From: GCA-2737725 sp965229355
GTDB lineage: Bacteria > Pseudomonadota > Alphaproteobacteria > Rhodospirillales > Rhodospirillaceae
NCBI GenBank assembly: GCA_965229355.1
Contig: OZ245869.1
Location: forward strand, 2,170,001 to 2,234,000
DNA length: 64,000 nucleotides
Direction: 5' to 3'
The translations under genes and the position numbers were made by a program. Shown here piece by piece: positions 53,805 through 61,884 of this stretch (position 1 is its first letter; each line of letters starts with the position of its first letter). The notes beneath the pieces are model-generated. The model worked only from the letters and a program-made list of their open reading frames with translations. It did not search any database and was not told the DNA's origin.

Positions 53805-56800
53805 TTAAGCGCTGTCGCGCATCTGCTCGGCGGCCTTCAAATCCACCGAGACCAGGCGCGAAACCCCACGCTCGGCCATTGTGACCCCAAACAGGCGGTC
53901 CATACGGGCCATGGTCATACGATGGTGGGTCACAACCAGGGCACGGGTGCCGGTTTGCTTGGTGATTTCGCTGAGCAGCGAGCAGAAACGGTCAACGTTC
54001 GCGTCATCCAACGGGGCGTCGGCTTCGTCCAGCACGCAGATGGGGGCGGGGTTGGTCATGAACACGGCAAACAAGAGCGCCAGAGCGGTCAGCGTTTGCT
54101 CACCCCCGGACAACAGGCCCAGGTTCTGCATGCGCTTGCCCGGCGGGCTGGCCATGATTTCCAAGCCAGCTTCCAACGGATCATCAGCTTCGGTCAGGGC
54201 CAGGTGAGCGCGACCGCCGCCGAACAGGCGGGCGAACAGGCTGGCGAAGTGACCGTTCACTTCGTTGAACGACTTCAAAAGGCGCTCGCGGCCTTCCGAG
54301 TTCAGCTTTTGGATGCCTTCACGCAAGCGGGCGATGGCACCGATCAAATCATCGCGCTCGGCGGTCATGCCAGTGATTTGCTGGGTCAGTTCTTCGGCTT
54401 CTTGCTCGGCGCGCAAGTTCACAGCGCCTAAGTTGTCACGTTCACTGAGCAAGCGTTGCAGGCGCTTCTCGGATTGCTCCAGCTCGATCAAGGGCTCGTC
54501 GTCGCGCAGCTTGGTTTGCGCGCGCACATCATCCGGCTCAACCGACAGCTTTTCACGGATCTGGCTTTCCACCACACCCATGGCTTGTTCGGATTGCGCA
54601 ACGGCTGATTCGCGGCGGATACGTTCTTCACGCACTTCCGACAGCGCATGCTCGGCTGCACGCAAAGCACGGTCAGCTTCTGCCAAACGGCGCTCGGCTT
54701 CAGCCAATGCATCAGCCGCCGTGCGGCGTTCGCCTTCGGCTTCATCCAAACTTTCGTTCAGCATGTCGCGCTGAGCTGCAATTTCTTCAGGCTTGTTGGC
54801 GAGAGCTTCGACTTCGGCTTCTTCGGCTTCTTTACGCTGCGTCAGGGCCGCTTCTTGCGTGATCGACGACTCTTTACGGCTGGCCCACGACGTTGCTTCG
54901 CTGGCCAGCGTTTGCAGGCGGCGGGCACGCTCGTCAGCTTGGCGAGCCAGCGCATCATAGGTTGCGCGGGCGTCCATCAAGTCCTGACGCAAGCTTGAAA
55001 GGCCGCGCTGCTTGGTATCGATCTCATCGCGCATATCTGCGCCGTCGCCCAACTCTTCCAGGCGTGCTTGCGCGGCTTCCAGGTGTTGGGTCGACTCTTC
55101 GATTTCACCTTCAAGCTGCGTGCGGGTTTCGTTCAAGCCAGCAAGGCGCATTTGCACGGCAGCTTGCTTTTGCTTCAACTCGGCCAAGGCATCCTTGGCT
55201 TTGTTGCGCACATCTTCGGTGCTGCGCATGGCGGCACGTGTGGTTTGTTCGTTGGTTTGTGCTTGGGCAAAGCTGTCTTTGGCAATGGCGTTGGTTTCTT
55301 CTGCGGCACGAACAGTGGCAGAGGATGTGTCCAATGCAGCCAATACTTCGCGCAAACGATTGCGTTGCTTCAAGCGTGTAGCAGCTGCTGTCGGCGCACC
55401 AGCTTCCGAGAAGAAGCCGTCCCAACGCCACAAGTCGCCCGATGCGGTCACTAAGCGTTGACCTGGCTTCAGCGTCGTTTGCAGCAGAGAGCCTGCAGCA
55501 ACATCATCCACCAAACCAACTTGTGACAAACGGCGCGCCAAACGATCCGGCGCTTTTACAACATCAGCCAGCGTGCGCACGCCTTCAGGCAAAGCTTGCG
55601 GCTCGCTCATCGGCGGCAAGAACATCCAGCGCATCGGGGCGATGTCATCGCCTGCGGCACTTAAGTCGTCACCCAAGGCAGCGCCCAGGGCCGCTTCGTA
55701 ACCAGCATCCACAGATACCGCGTCGACAATCGGGCTCCAGCCACCGGCCGTGTTGGGTTCAGCCAACAGCTCTTCCAACGCAACAGCTTCAGCTTGGATC
55801 TTGGTGTGCGCAGCTGCGCGATTTTGCAATTCGTTGCGCGCGGTATCGGCGGCACTTTGTGCGCTCAGGCGGTTCTGTTCGGCCTCTTCCCATTCCTGAC
55901 GGGCCGAGACCACATTGGCTTCCGCTTCGGCGACAATGTTTTCTTCGGCCGTAATGATATCGGGCGCTAATGCAGCTTGGCTGGCGATTTCCAACTGTTG
56001 CAGAATGTCGCCGTGACGACGTTCTGCGCGTTGACGGCGCAAGTCGGCTTCGCTGGCTTGCTGACGGGTCGCACCACGGGCTGACTCGCTGTCGGCCAGC
56101 TTCTTGGACAGAAGCTGCAAATCAGCTTCCACTTGTTCCACAGCTTGCGCAGCCGTCATCAACGTTTCGCGCACGCGCTCACGTTCGTCAGCTTCGGAAG
56201 CCGTTTGTTCGTTCAACTCGTCTTGTTCAGCGGCGATGCGCGTCAGGTTGGTGTCAGCGTCTGACAGACGCTCGGCTTCACGCAGCAAGTCTTCTTTCAA
56301 TTGTGCGAGGCGCGTTTCCGCAGCAGCGCGTGCTTGCGAGATGCGCTCTAACTCTTCGTCCAGCTTGTCGCGTGCCATCATGATGGCTTGGCGCTTAGCC
56401 GCAGCTTCAGCTTCTGCTTTGCGCAACTCCGGCATCACGGCCGCAGCTTCAGCTTGCTCGGTCGCGGCAGACGCAGCAGTGGCCGTGCGCGCTGCAACTT
56501 CCGATTCCATATCCTTCAAAGCAGCGTGCGCAGCTTCTAAGGCGGCTGCCGTTTGTGTACGGCGGATCAACAACACCAATGCTTCAGCGGAACGAATGCT
56601 TTCGCTAATGGTGCGATAACGCGCAGCTTGGCGGGCTTGCTTTTTCAAGCCTTCCAATTGCGCTTCCAAAGCCGTCACAACGTCGTTCAAACGGTTCAAG
56701 TTCGTTTCAGCGGCCTTTAAGCGCAGTTCCGCTTCGTGGCGGCGGCTGTGCAGGCCGGTGATGTTGGCAGCTTCTTCCAGCAGGTGACGGCGGGCTTGCG

Positions 56801-57272
56801 GTTTCGCGCTAATGATCGCGCTGATGCGGCCTTGGCTGACGAGTGCGGTTGAACGCGCACCTGTTGCAAGGTCAGCGAACAGCAAATGCACGTCGCGGGC
56901 GCGGGATTCGCGACCGTTCACTTTGTATTGCGAGCCTTTGTCACGTTCGATACGGCGCGTGATTTCCAGATCGTCGCTGTCGTTGAATTGCGCCGTGGCA
57001 CGGCGATCTGTGTTGTCCAAGAACACCGAGACTTCAGCGATGTTGCGTGCAGGCCGATCACGCGTGCCGCCGAAAATCACTTCGTCCATGTCGCCGCCAC
57101 GCATTTGCTTGGCCGAGGTTTCACCCATCACCCAACGCAAGGCTTCAACAAGGTTCGATTTGCCGCAGCCGTTCGGGCCGACGACGCCGGTCAAGCCCGG
57201 CTCGACGTGCAGTTCAGTGGCATCAACAAATGATTTAAAGCCGGACAGCCGGAGCTTGGTGAATTGAACCAA
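53805..57272 (-). CDS. smc: Chromosome segregation SMC ATPase
   Basis: Condensin subunit of 1155 residues. Walker A GPNGCGKSN at 32-40 begins the N-terminal head; coiled coil about 165-500; hinge about 505-640 (WSPIVDAVSVDAGYEAALGA and RLVTASGDLWRWDGFF); second coiled coil to about 990; then the C-motif LGLLSGGEQTLTALALLF and Walker B CVLDEADAPLDD. It dimerises and works with ScpA/ScpB to organise replicated chromosomes. The coiled coils are rich in Ala, Glu and Arg as usual. It lies between the DsbA-like gene and the ATP synthase operon, a known alphaproteobacterial neighbourhood. Confidence 0.97.
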   Translation of the reverse strand: MVQFTKLRLSGFKSFVDATELHVEPGLTGVVGPNGCGKSNLVEALRWVMGETSAKQMRGGDMDEVIFGGTRDRPARNIAEVSVFLDNTDRRATAQFNDSDDLEITRRIERDKGSQYKVNGRESRARDVHLLFADLATGARSTALVSQGRISAIISAKPQARRHLLEEAANITGLHSRRHEAELRLKAAETNLNRLNDVVTALEAQLEGLKKQARQAARYRTISESIRSAEALVLLIRRTQTAAALEAAHAALKDMESEVAARTATAASAATEQAEAAAVMPELRKAEAEAAAKRQAIMMARDKLDEELERISQARAAAETRLAQLKEDLLREAERLSDADTNLTRIAAEQDELNEQTASEADERERVRETLMTAAQAVEQVEADLQLLSKKLADSESARGATRQQASEADLRRQRAERRHGDILQQLEIASQAALAPDIITAEENIVAEAEANVVSARQEWEEAEQNRLSAQSAADTARNELQNRAAAHTKIQAEAVALEELLAEPNTAGGWSPIVDAVSVDAGYEAALGAALGDDLSAAGDDIAPMRWMFLPPMSEPQALPEGVRTLADVVKAPDRLARRLSQVGLVDDVAAGSLLQTTLKPGQRLVTASGDLWRWDGFFSEAGAPTAAATRLKQRNRLREVLAALDTSSATVRAAEETNAIAKDSFAQAQTNEQTTRAAMRSTEDVRNKAKDALAELKQKQAAVQMRLAGLNETRTQLEGEIEESTQHLEAAQARLEELGDGADMRDEIDTKQRGLSSLRQDLMDARATYDALARQADERARRLQTLASEATSWASRKESSITQEAALTQRKEAEEAEVEALANKPEEIAAQRDMLNESLDEAEGERRTAADALAEAERRLAEADRALRAAEHALSEVREERIRRESAVAQSEQAMGVVESQIREKLSVEPDDVRAQTKLRDDEPLIELEQSEKRLQRLLSERDNLGAVNLRAEQEAEELTQQITGMTAERDDLIGAIARLREGIQKLNSEGRERLLKSFNEVNGHFASLFARLFGGGRAHLALTEADDPLEAGLEIMASPPGKRMQNLGLLSGGEQTLTALALLFAVFMTNPAPICVLDEADAPLDDANVDRFCSLLSEITKQTGTRALVVTHHRMTMARMDRLFGVTMAERGVSRLVSVDLKAAEQMRDSA

Positions 57273-57371
57273 TTAAGTTCTCTCTCAGGTCTTAAGGTGG
57301 CAGGTCTTAAAAGGGCAGGCCTTAAAAGGAAGATCGTCAGGACAGACGTGAAGTGATGTGCAGAAGAAGCC

Positions 57372-58058
57372 TTATTTCTTGGCTTTATCTTTCAACTTCT
57401 GGTCGATCAGCTTGGACATGTATTCATAGCCGCGATCACCATCAACCTTTTCGTCTTCGACAAAGAAGGTCGGTGTCGACTGCACTTTGTAGAGGTTGCT
57501 GGCGGTGGTTTGAACTTCGCGGATGGTCTTGAGTAGATCGTTGTTCTTCAAGCATGCATCGACTTCATCGTTCGTCATGCCAGCAAGCTGCGCATAACCA
57601 CGTAAAGGTTCGATCGGCTTTTCAGAGCGGATCCAAGTGTCTTGGTTTTTGAAGATCAAGTCGATCAACTTTGAGCCACGGTCGCCCGGTGCGCAGCGCG
57701 CCAAAAGCGCGCCTGCCATAGCCCAGGTGTCCAGCGGAAAGTCACGGAACACGAAACGGATTTTGCCCGTGTCGATGTAGTTCTTCTTGATGTCGCCGTA
57801 GACGGTTTGGTGGAAGTGCGCGCAGTGAGAGCACGTCAGTGACGCGTATTCGATCACGGTGACGGGGGCTTTCGGATCGCCCAGCACAAACTCTTTATAC
57901 TGAGCAGTCGAAGCCGGAGCCGCAGCGGGAGCCGCAGCAGCAGGTTGAGCAGGCTTTGCGGGGGCCGCAGCCTTATCTTGGGCAACAGCACCTGACACGC
58001 TCGCAACAGACATAGCGAAACCAACGAGCGCACCGCTCACGAACTGACTGATCTTCAA
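57372..58058 (-). CDS. DsbA-family thiol:disulfide oxidoreductase, exported
   Basis: Periplasmic thioredoxin-fold protein of about 228 residues. The start is taken as TTG at 58058 because GGAGG lies six bases upstream and a clean signal peptide follows (MKISQFVSGALVGFAMSVAS, cut after AVAQ); the frame is open to 58211 but without support. An Ala/Pro-rich linker of about 25 residues precedes the domain. Active site CSHC is Cys76 to Cys79, then a helical insert and the cis-Pro region QSTPTFFVEDEK. Family members either form disulfides or keep smc-linked targets oxidised; the precise role is unknown. Confidence 0.92.
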   Translation of the reverse strand: MKISQFVSGALVGFAMSVASVSGAVAQDKAAAPAKPAQPAAAAPAAAPASTAQYKEFVLGDPKAPVTVIEYASLTCSHCAHFHQTVYGDIKKNYIDTGKIRFVFRDFPLDTWAMAGALLARCAPGDRGSKLIDLIFKNQDTWIRSEKPIEPLRGYAQLAGMTNDEVDACLKNNDLLKTIREVQTTASNLYKVQSTPTFFVEDEKVDGDRGYEYMSKLIDQKLKDKAKK

Positions 58059-58438
58059 AACAATCCTCCCCGCGTAGACGCGATATGATGTGGCTGCATA
58101 CCAACATCTGTACAATTTGTGGAGATATTTGGGTCGGCCGAAATTATCCACAATAACAATGTGTTGAGGCCTATCTGCGCCGGTGCGCGTAATCGGTTCG
58201 GTCTGCTGCACCTAGTGAATTGAATCTGTTGTATAAAATCAAAAGATCACAAAGCCGCGAAGCAACGCGATGGGCGAAAAACTCAAAGGTTCTAACAGCT
58301 TATTCACAGCCGCGTTTTTCAGGCCAAAAACGCTGTCGGTGACAGTTCGGTTAACGACTCTGCGGGCGCGGATTCTCTGACGCATCTGACAACAGCAATG
58401 CGCAGCGAGGATTCGGCAGTTTTCTTATTGAGCTTGGT
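58059..58438. other. Intergenic region with two DnaA-box words and four GANTC sites
   Basis: About 380 bases without a gene. It holds TTATCCACA at 58144-58152 and TTATTCACA at 58300-58308, both fitting TTATNCACA, and an AT-rich stretch with GTTGTATAAAATC near 58228-58240 between them. GANTC sites (the CcrM methylation word) are at 58222, 58356, 58371 and 58410. It could be a DnaA- and CcrM-responsive promoter or part of an origin. Confidence 0.45.
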
Positions 58439-58954
58439 CTATTGATCAGTGCGCTTGTCGCCAGAGCGGCTGGGTGTTTGGGCGATCAGGGCTTTCAGCG
58501 ATTCTTCAGTCAGCTTGGTGATCGAGCCAATCGGGCACCGGTCGGGCATACCGCCGCCGCTTTCTACCAGCACCGAATCGCCGCCGTAACCGCAGAGGCG
58601 GGAATCGCGCGACGTGAAGCCAATGGAATGGGCGAACTTCAAGCCAAAGCACGGGCGATCTAACGTTAAGTGATACGGGTGTTTTCGGCTGGGCGCCCAT
58701 ACGATCAAGTTCGTGTTGTTCAGGGCTTTCCAGTCGTAGAGCGTGCGGAAGAAGATGCACTGATTGGTGGTGTCAGGCATTTTGTCTGGGTTCTGCTCCA
58801 GCACATAGCCCGGATCGTTTGCATCTTTGGGCGCGTCTTTTGACGGGGCGGCATCTTTGTCCTGCGCAAAAGCGTTCGCCCCCAGAGCCAGAAGCCCTAG
58901 GACAACAACAGACAGAACTGCGAACTTCCCCGCCCCGGGGGTGGCCATGTGCAT
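58439..58954 (-). CDS. DUF6491-type exported protein
   Basis: Protein of 171 residues with a signal peptide (KFAVLSVVVLGLLALGANAFA) and a charged, Asp/Lys-rich linker. The C-terminal domain has three or more cysteines (NQCIFF, DRPCFGLKFA, RLCGYGGD, DRCPIGS) in the pattern of DUF6491, whose function is unknown. ATG at 58954 or 58948 is equally possible. It lies between the DsbA-like gene and a porin-like gene; the DsbA-like protein could oxidise its cysteines. Confidence 0.8.
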   Translation of the reverse strand: MHMATPGAGKFAVLSVVVLGLLALGANAFAQDKDAAPSKDAPKDANDPGYVLEQNPDKMPDTTNQCIFFRTLYDWKALNNTNLIVWAPSRKHPYHLTLDRPCFGLKFAHSIGFTSRDSRLCGYGGDSVLVESGGGMPDRCPIGSITKLTEESLKALIAQTPSRSGDKRTDQ

Positions 58955-59052
58955 GGGTCTATGTTCGGCTGGAATATGGAAAAACTAGGGCAGCACGATC
59001 ACCCGGCCAAGCTATGTTGGCCAGTGTGACAATCTTGCACCAGAAATGCCAA

Positions 59053-59928
59053 TTAGAACGCGAAAGCGGCGTATGCGCCTAAGCTCAGTTGGTTCGGGCT
59101 GCCCCGCACCGTCACCAGCGGACTGTTGCGGGCTTTGTTCATCAAACGCTCGACGCCTGCGTTGACGATGAAGGCCCAACTTGGCGTGACTTTGAACTCA
59201 CCACCCACGGACAGCGACAAATCTTTGAAGCCTGAGGTCGGCGTGTATGCCGTCAACCCCGAGGCGGTGGCTTGTGTGGCGGTGATGCCGAAGAAGCTTT
59301 GCAGATATTTGCTGCTGGCCCAGGTGGTGCCGATGCTAGAGCCCACGCTTAAATTCTTCGAACGGTAAACAGCCAAGCTGATATCGAAATCCGCCAGATA
59401 ACCTTCATGGCCACTGCCCACGTCTTTGCGGGCGCGGACACGGTAACGCAACGGACCTGTTGTGTAGCTCGCAAAGCCACCCACTTCAAAGCTGGTGCCG
59501 ATATCGCCTAAGCCCGTCAAATCTGGCGAAGTACTTTCATCGCGGCCGAAGTCGATCTTCACTGTCGGACCAGCGCGGAAGCTTGAGGATTCAAACACGG
59601 CATTGGTGCCGCCAAAGATGTTCAAGCGAATCTGATTGTTATCGACTTGCAAGATATCTTTGTAACGCAGTGAAATAAGGGGCGCTAAACGCACGTCGTA
59701 GTGGTTGCTGCCTTCATAGTCGGTGCTGAGCACAGGCCCCAAACCAATGCGAACGTTGGTGACGCCGGGAATGACAGAGTCCATCAGGTCGCTCGCCATG
59801 TTGGTGGCTTCCGAGAACACATCGTCACGGAAAATCCCGCCAATGTTTTGAGCTTGCGCGCTTGAGACCACAGCGCTGGCGGACATAAAGCAAAGTGCGG
59901 ACACCGCACCTAACAGTTTGCTTTTCAT
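59053..59928 (-). CDS. MipA/OmpV-family outer membrane protein
   Basis: Beta-barrel protein of about 291 residues. Signal MKSKLLGAVSALCFMSASAV, cut near AQAQ. The mature chain alternates strands such as VRIGLGPVLSTDYEGSNHYD and RLAPLISLRYKDILQV and ends in AAFAF, a C-terminal aromatic for barrel insertion. ATG at 59928 is chosen with GGGGA upstream; three Met precede it. MipA/OmpV proteins bind peptidoglycan-synthesis factors or act as porins; the role here is unknown. Confidence 0.88.
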   Translation of the reverse strand: MKSKLLGAVSALCFMSASAVVSSAQAQNIGGIFRDDVFSEATNMASDLMDSVIPGVTNVRIGLGPVLSTDYEGSNHYDVRLAPLISLRYKDILQVDNNQIRLNIFGGTNAVFESSSFRAGPTVKIDFGRDESTSPDLTGLGDIGTSFEVGGFASYTTGPLRYRVRARKDVGSGHEGYLADFDISLAVYRSKNLSVGSSIGTTWASSKYLQSFFGITATQATASGLTAYTPTSGFKDLSLSVGGEFKVTPSWAFIVNAGVERLMNKARNSPLVTVRGSPNQLSLGAYAAFAF

Positions 59929-59972
59929 GTTCATCCCCATCTCAACGTTTCCCCAATGCTTCGTATCTCAAT

Positions 59973-60581
59973 TTATTCAGGCTTCTTGCCGTCGCGGCTG
60001 TGCCGCGCATCGTGATCGTGGCTACGCCGCGCAATCGCTGATCCCAACTTCTGAAGCGCGACTCGTAAGTCTGGTGCCACAACATTCTTAATTTTTTGCT
60101 CAATATCAGACTCTTCCGCCGCATTCAGCACCGGTTCGGGCTTTATTTGGGCGCGCGTACGGCGCGGCAGTGGGCCTTGCTGCGCTTCGATGCGCGCAAT
60201 CGCCGCGTATCCTAAGAAAGCATTAACACGGTCCACCAGTACCGGCGCTTTCATTTGCAGCAATGTTGCCGCCGACCCGTTGGCAACTTGCAAAACCAGT
60301 GTGGCCTTATCATTCCTGTGGCGTGGAAACTTAATTTCCAGCGGAACGGCAAACGCGGCCAATTCCGCGCCGACAATTTCAGGCCATCGCGTGATCACGG
60401 CGCCGCTGGCGAAGCCGCGCTTATCTAAGATCGGCGTTGCGATCTTAGCCGAGAACATGCCGACCATCGCTGGGCGGCCATAACGGTTGAAACCGGTCGT
60501 ACTCGGAAGCTTCGCGCGGTTGCTCTCGGGCGCGTTCGGCTCTTTCTCAGGTCTCGTGTCTGATTCTGTTCGCGGGGGCAC
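59973..60581 (-). CDS. DUF721/DciA-family protein (replicative helicase loader)
   Basis: Protein of about 202 residues with the DUF721 core: LDKRGFASGAVITRWPEIVG, then FPRHRNDKATLVLQVANGSA and LQMKAPVLVDRVNAFLGY. DciA proteins load the helicase DnaB in bacteria without DnaC. The start is uncertain: the frame is open to 60653, but TATA-rich sequence near 60607 suggests the promoter of mutY and perhaps this gene, so the GTG at 60581 is favoured. Divergent from mutY, a common alphaproteobacterial pair. The C-terminal tail is basic. Confidence 0.8.
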   Translation of the reverse strand: MPPRTESDTRPEKEPNAPESNRAKLPSTTGFNRYGRPAMVGMFSAKIATPILDKRGFASGAVITRWPEIVGAELAAFAVPLEIKFPRHRNDKATLVLQVANGSAATLLQMKAPVLVDRVNAFLGYAAIARIEAQQGPLPRRTRAQIKPEPVLNAAEESDIEQKIKNVVAPDLRVALQKLGSAIARRSHDHDARHSRDGKKPE

Positions 60582-60606
60582 TGTTCGCGGCTCGCTCTCG
60601 CCCGTA

Positions 60607-60612
60607 TATAAT
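60607..60612 (+). promoter_or_regulatory. Possible -10 element (TATAAT) of mutY
   Basis: Perfect TATAAT about 80 bases before the mutY GTG in an otherwise GC-rich region. The -35 region 17 bases upstream (TTCGCG) is poor. It lies in the divergent mutY/DciA spacer. Confidence 0.3.
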
Positions 60613-60691
60613 AAGTGTAGATTGAAGATGATCCAGGGCCGCTGTGGCCGCAAGAGTCATTAAAGCAACACTCGCTCCTAGTCCCGTATAA

Positions 60692-61828
60692 GTGTCAGCC
60701 CGTTCTCACGCCCTCGCGACAACGTTATTGCAATGGTACGACCGCCATCGCCGCGTCATGCCGTGGCGTGCGTTGCCGGGGGTGACATCTGATCCTTACG
60801 CGGTGTGGCTGAGTGAAATCATGCTGCAACAAACAACGGTTGCAGCGGTAAAGCCGTACTTTGAAAAATTTCTCAAGCGTTGGCCGACCGTGCGCGACTT
60901 GGCCGCGGCCAAAAGCGACGATGTGATGGCCGCGTGGGCGGGGCTTGGCTACTACGCGCGGGCACGCAACTTATATAAGTGTGCACAGGTTGTGGCGGCT
61001 GACTACGGCGGGCGCTTCCCTGATACCGAAGAAGGTTTGCTGGAATTGCCGGGTATCGGGCCTTACACGGCGGCGGCCATTGCTGCGATTGCATTTAATC
61101 GCAGGGCTGTTGTGGTGGATGGTAACGTCGAGCGCGTGATGGCGCGCCTTCACGCGGTGACTGAACCGCTGCCTCCGGTGAAGGCCAAACTTAAAGAACT
61201 TGCCGATGTGCTGACCCCCAATGAGCGGCCCGGTGATTATGCGCAAGCAGTGATGGATTTGGGCGCGACCGTCTGCACACCAAAATCACCCGCGTGCGCG
61301 ATTTGCCCGTGGATGAGCGCGTGCGATGGCCGCAAGCAAGGCATTGCCGCCGAATTGCCGCGCAAACTCGCGCAAAAAGAAATTCCGACGCGCAAAGGCG
61401 TTGTGTTTTGGGGCACGAACAAAAAAGACAATGTACTGCTGATCCGCCGTCCACCCAAAGGCTTGTTGGGCGGTATGTTGGCATTCCCCACAACCGAGTG
61501 GCGTGTGGAGGCATGGAGCAAAAAAGACGCAGCTATATTTGCGCCCTTCAAAGCAGAATGGTCTGCGCTGCCCGGCGTTGTGGAGCACACGTTCACGCAC
61601 TTTCACTTGGAGCTTGAAGTATGGGTCGGCGTTGGTGAGCCTAACGGCAGCGATGCGCTTATGCCCATATGGACCAAAGCCGAAGACGTAAAAGATGCGG
61701 GCTTGCCAAACGTAATGCAAAAAGTTGTGCGGCACGTCGCGGCATCGTCTTTAACAAAAGTGCAGCGTTTATTGTCCAAACGCGTCTCATCAAAGCCGAA
61801 GAAAAAGGCTGCCAAACGTCGCAGTTGA
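60692..61828 (+). CDS. mutY: A/G-specific adenine glycosylase
   Basis: DNA repair enzyme of 378 residues removing A opposite 8-oxoG. Catalytic Glu42 (WLSEIMLQQTTV), helix-hairpin-helix LPGIGPYTAAAIAAIAF with the catalytic Asp in GDYAQAVMDLG, and the [4Fe-4S] ligands C-x6-C-x2-C-x5-C (VCTPKSPACAICPWMSAC). A C-terminal NUDIX-like domain recognises 8-oxoG (about residues 230-350), followed by a lysine-rich tail. GTG start. Confidence 0.96.
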   Translation: MSARSHALATTLLQWYDRHRRVMPWRALPGVTSDPYAVWLSEIMLQQTTVAAVKPYFEKFLKRWPTVRDLAAAKSDDVMAAWAGLGYYARARNLYKCAQVVAADYGGRFPDTEEGLLELPGIGPYTAAAIAAIAFNRRAVVVDGNVERVMARLHAVTEPLPPVKAKLKELADVLTPNERPGDYAQAVMDLGATVCTPKSPACAICPWMSACDGRKQGIAAELPRKLAQKEIPTRKGVVFWGTNKKDNVLLIRRPPKGLLGGMLAFPTTEWRVEAWSKKDAAIFAPFKAEWSALPGVVEHTFTHFHLELEVWVGVGEPNGSDALMPIWTKAEDVKDAGLPNVMQKVVRHVAASSLTKVQRLLSKRVSSKPKKKAAKRRS

Positions 61829-61884
61829 CCTGACAAATCAATGGGAGCGGTGTACCGTGCGGCATCAACATAAAGCAGGGCCAC

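Noticed and set aside
53787..54431. Plus-strand frame of 214 codons
   Set aside because: Antisense to the smc C-terminus; no support.
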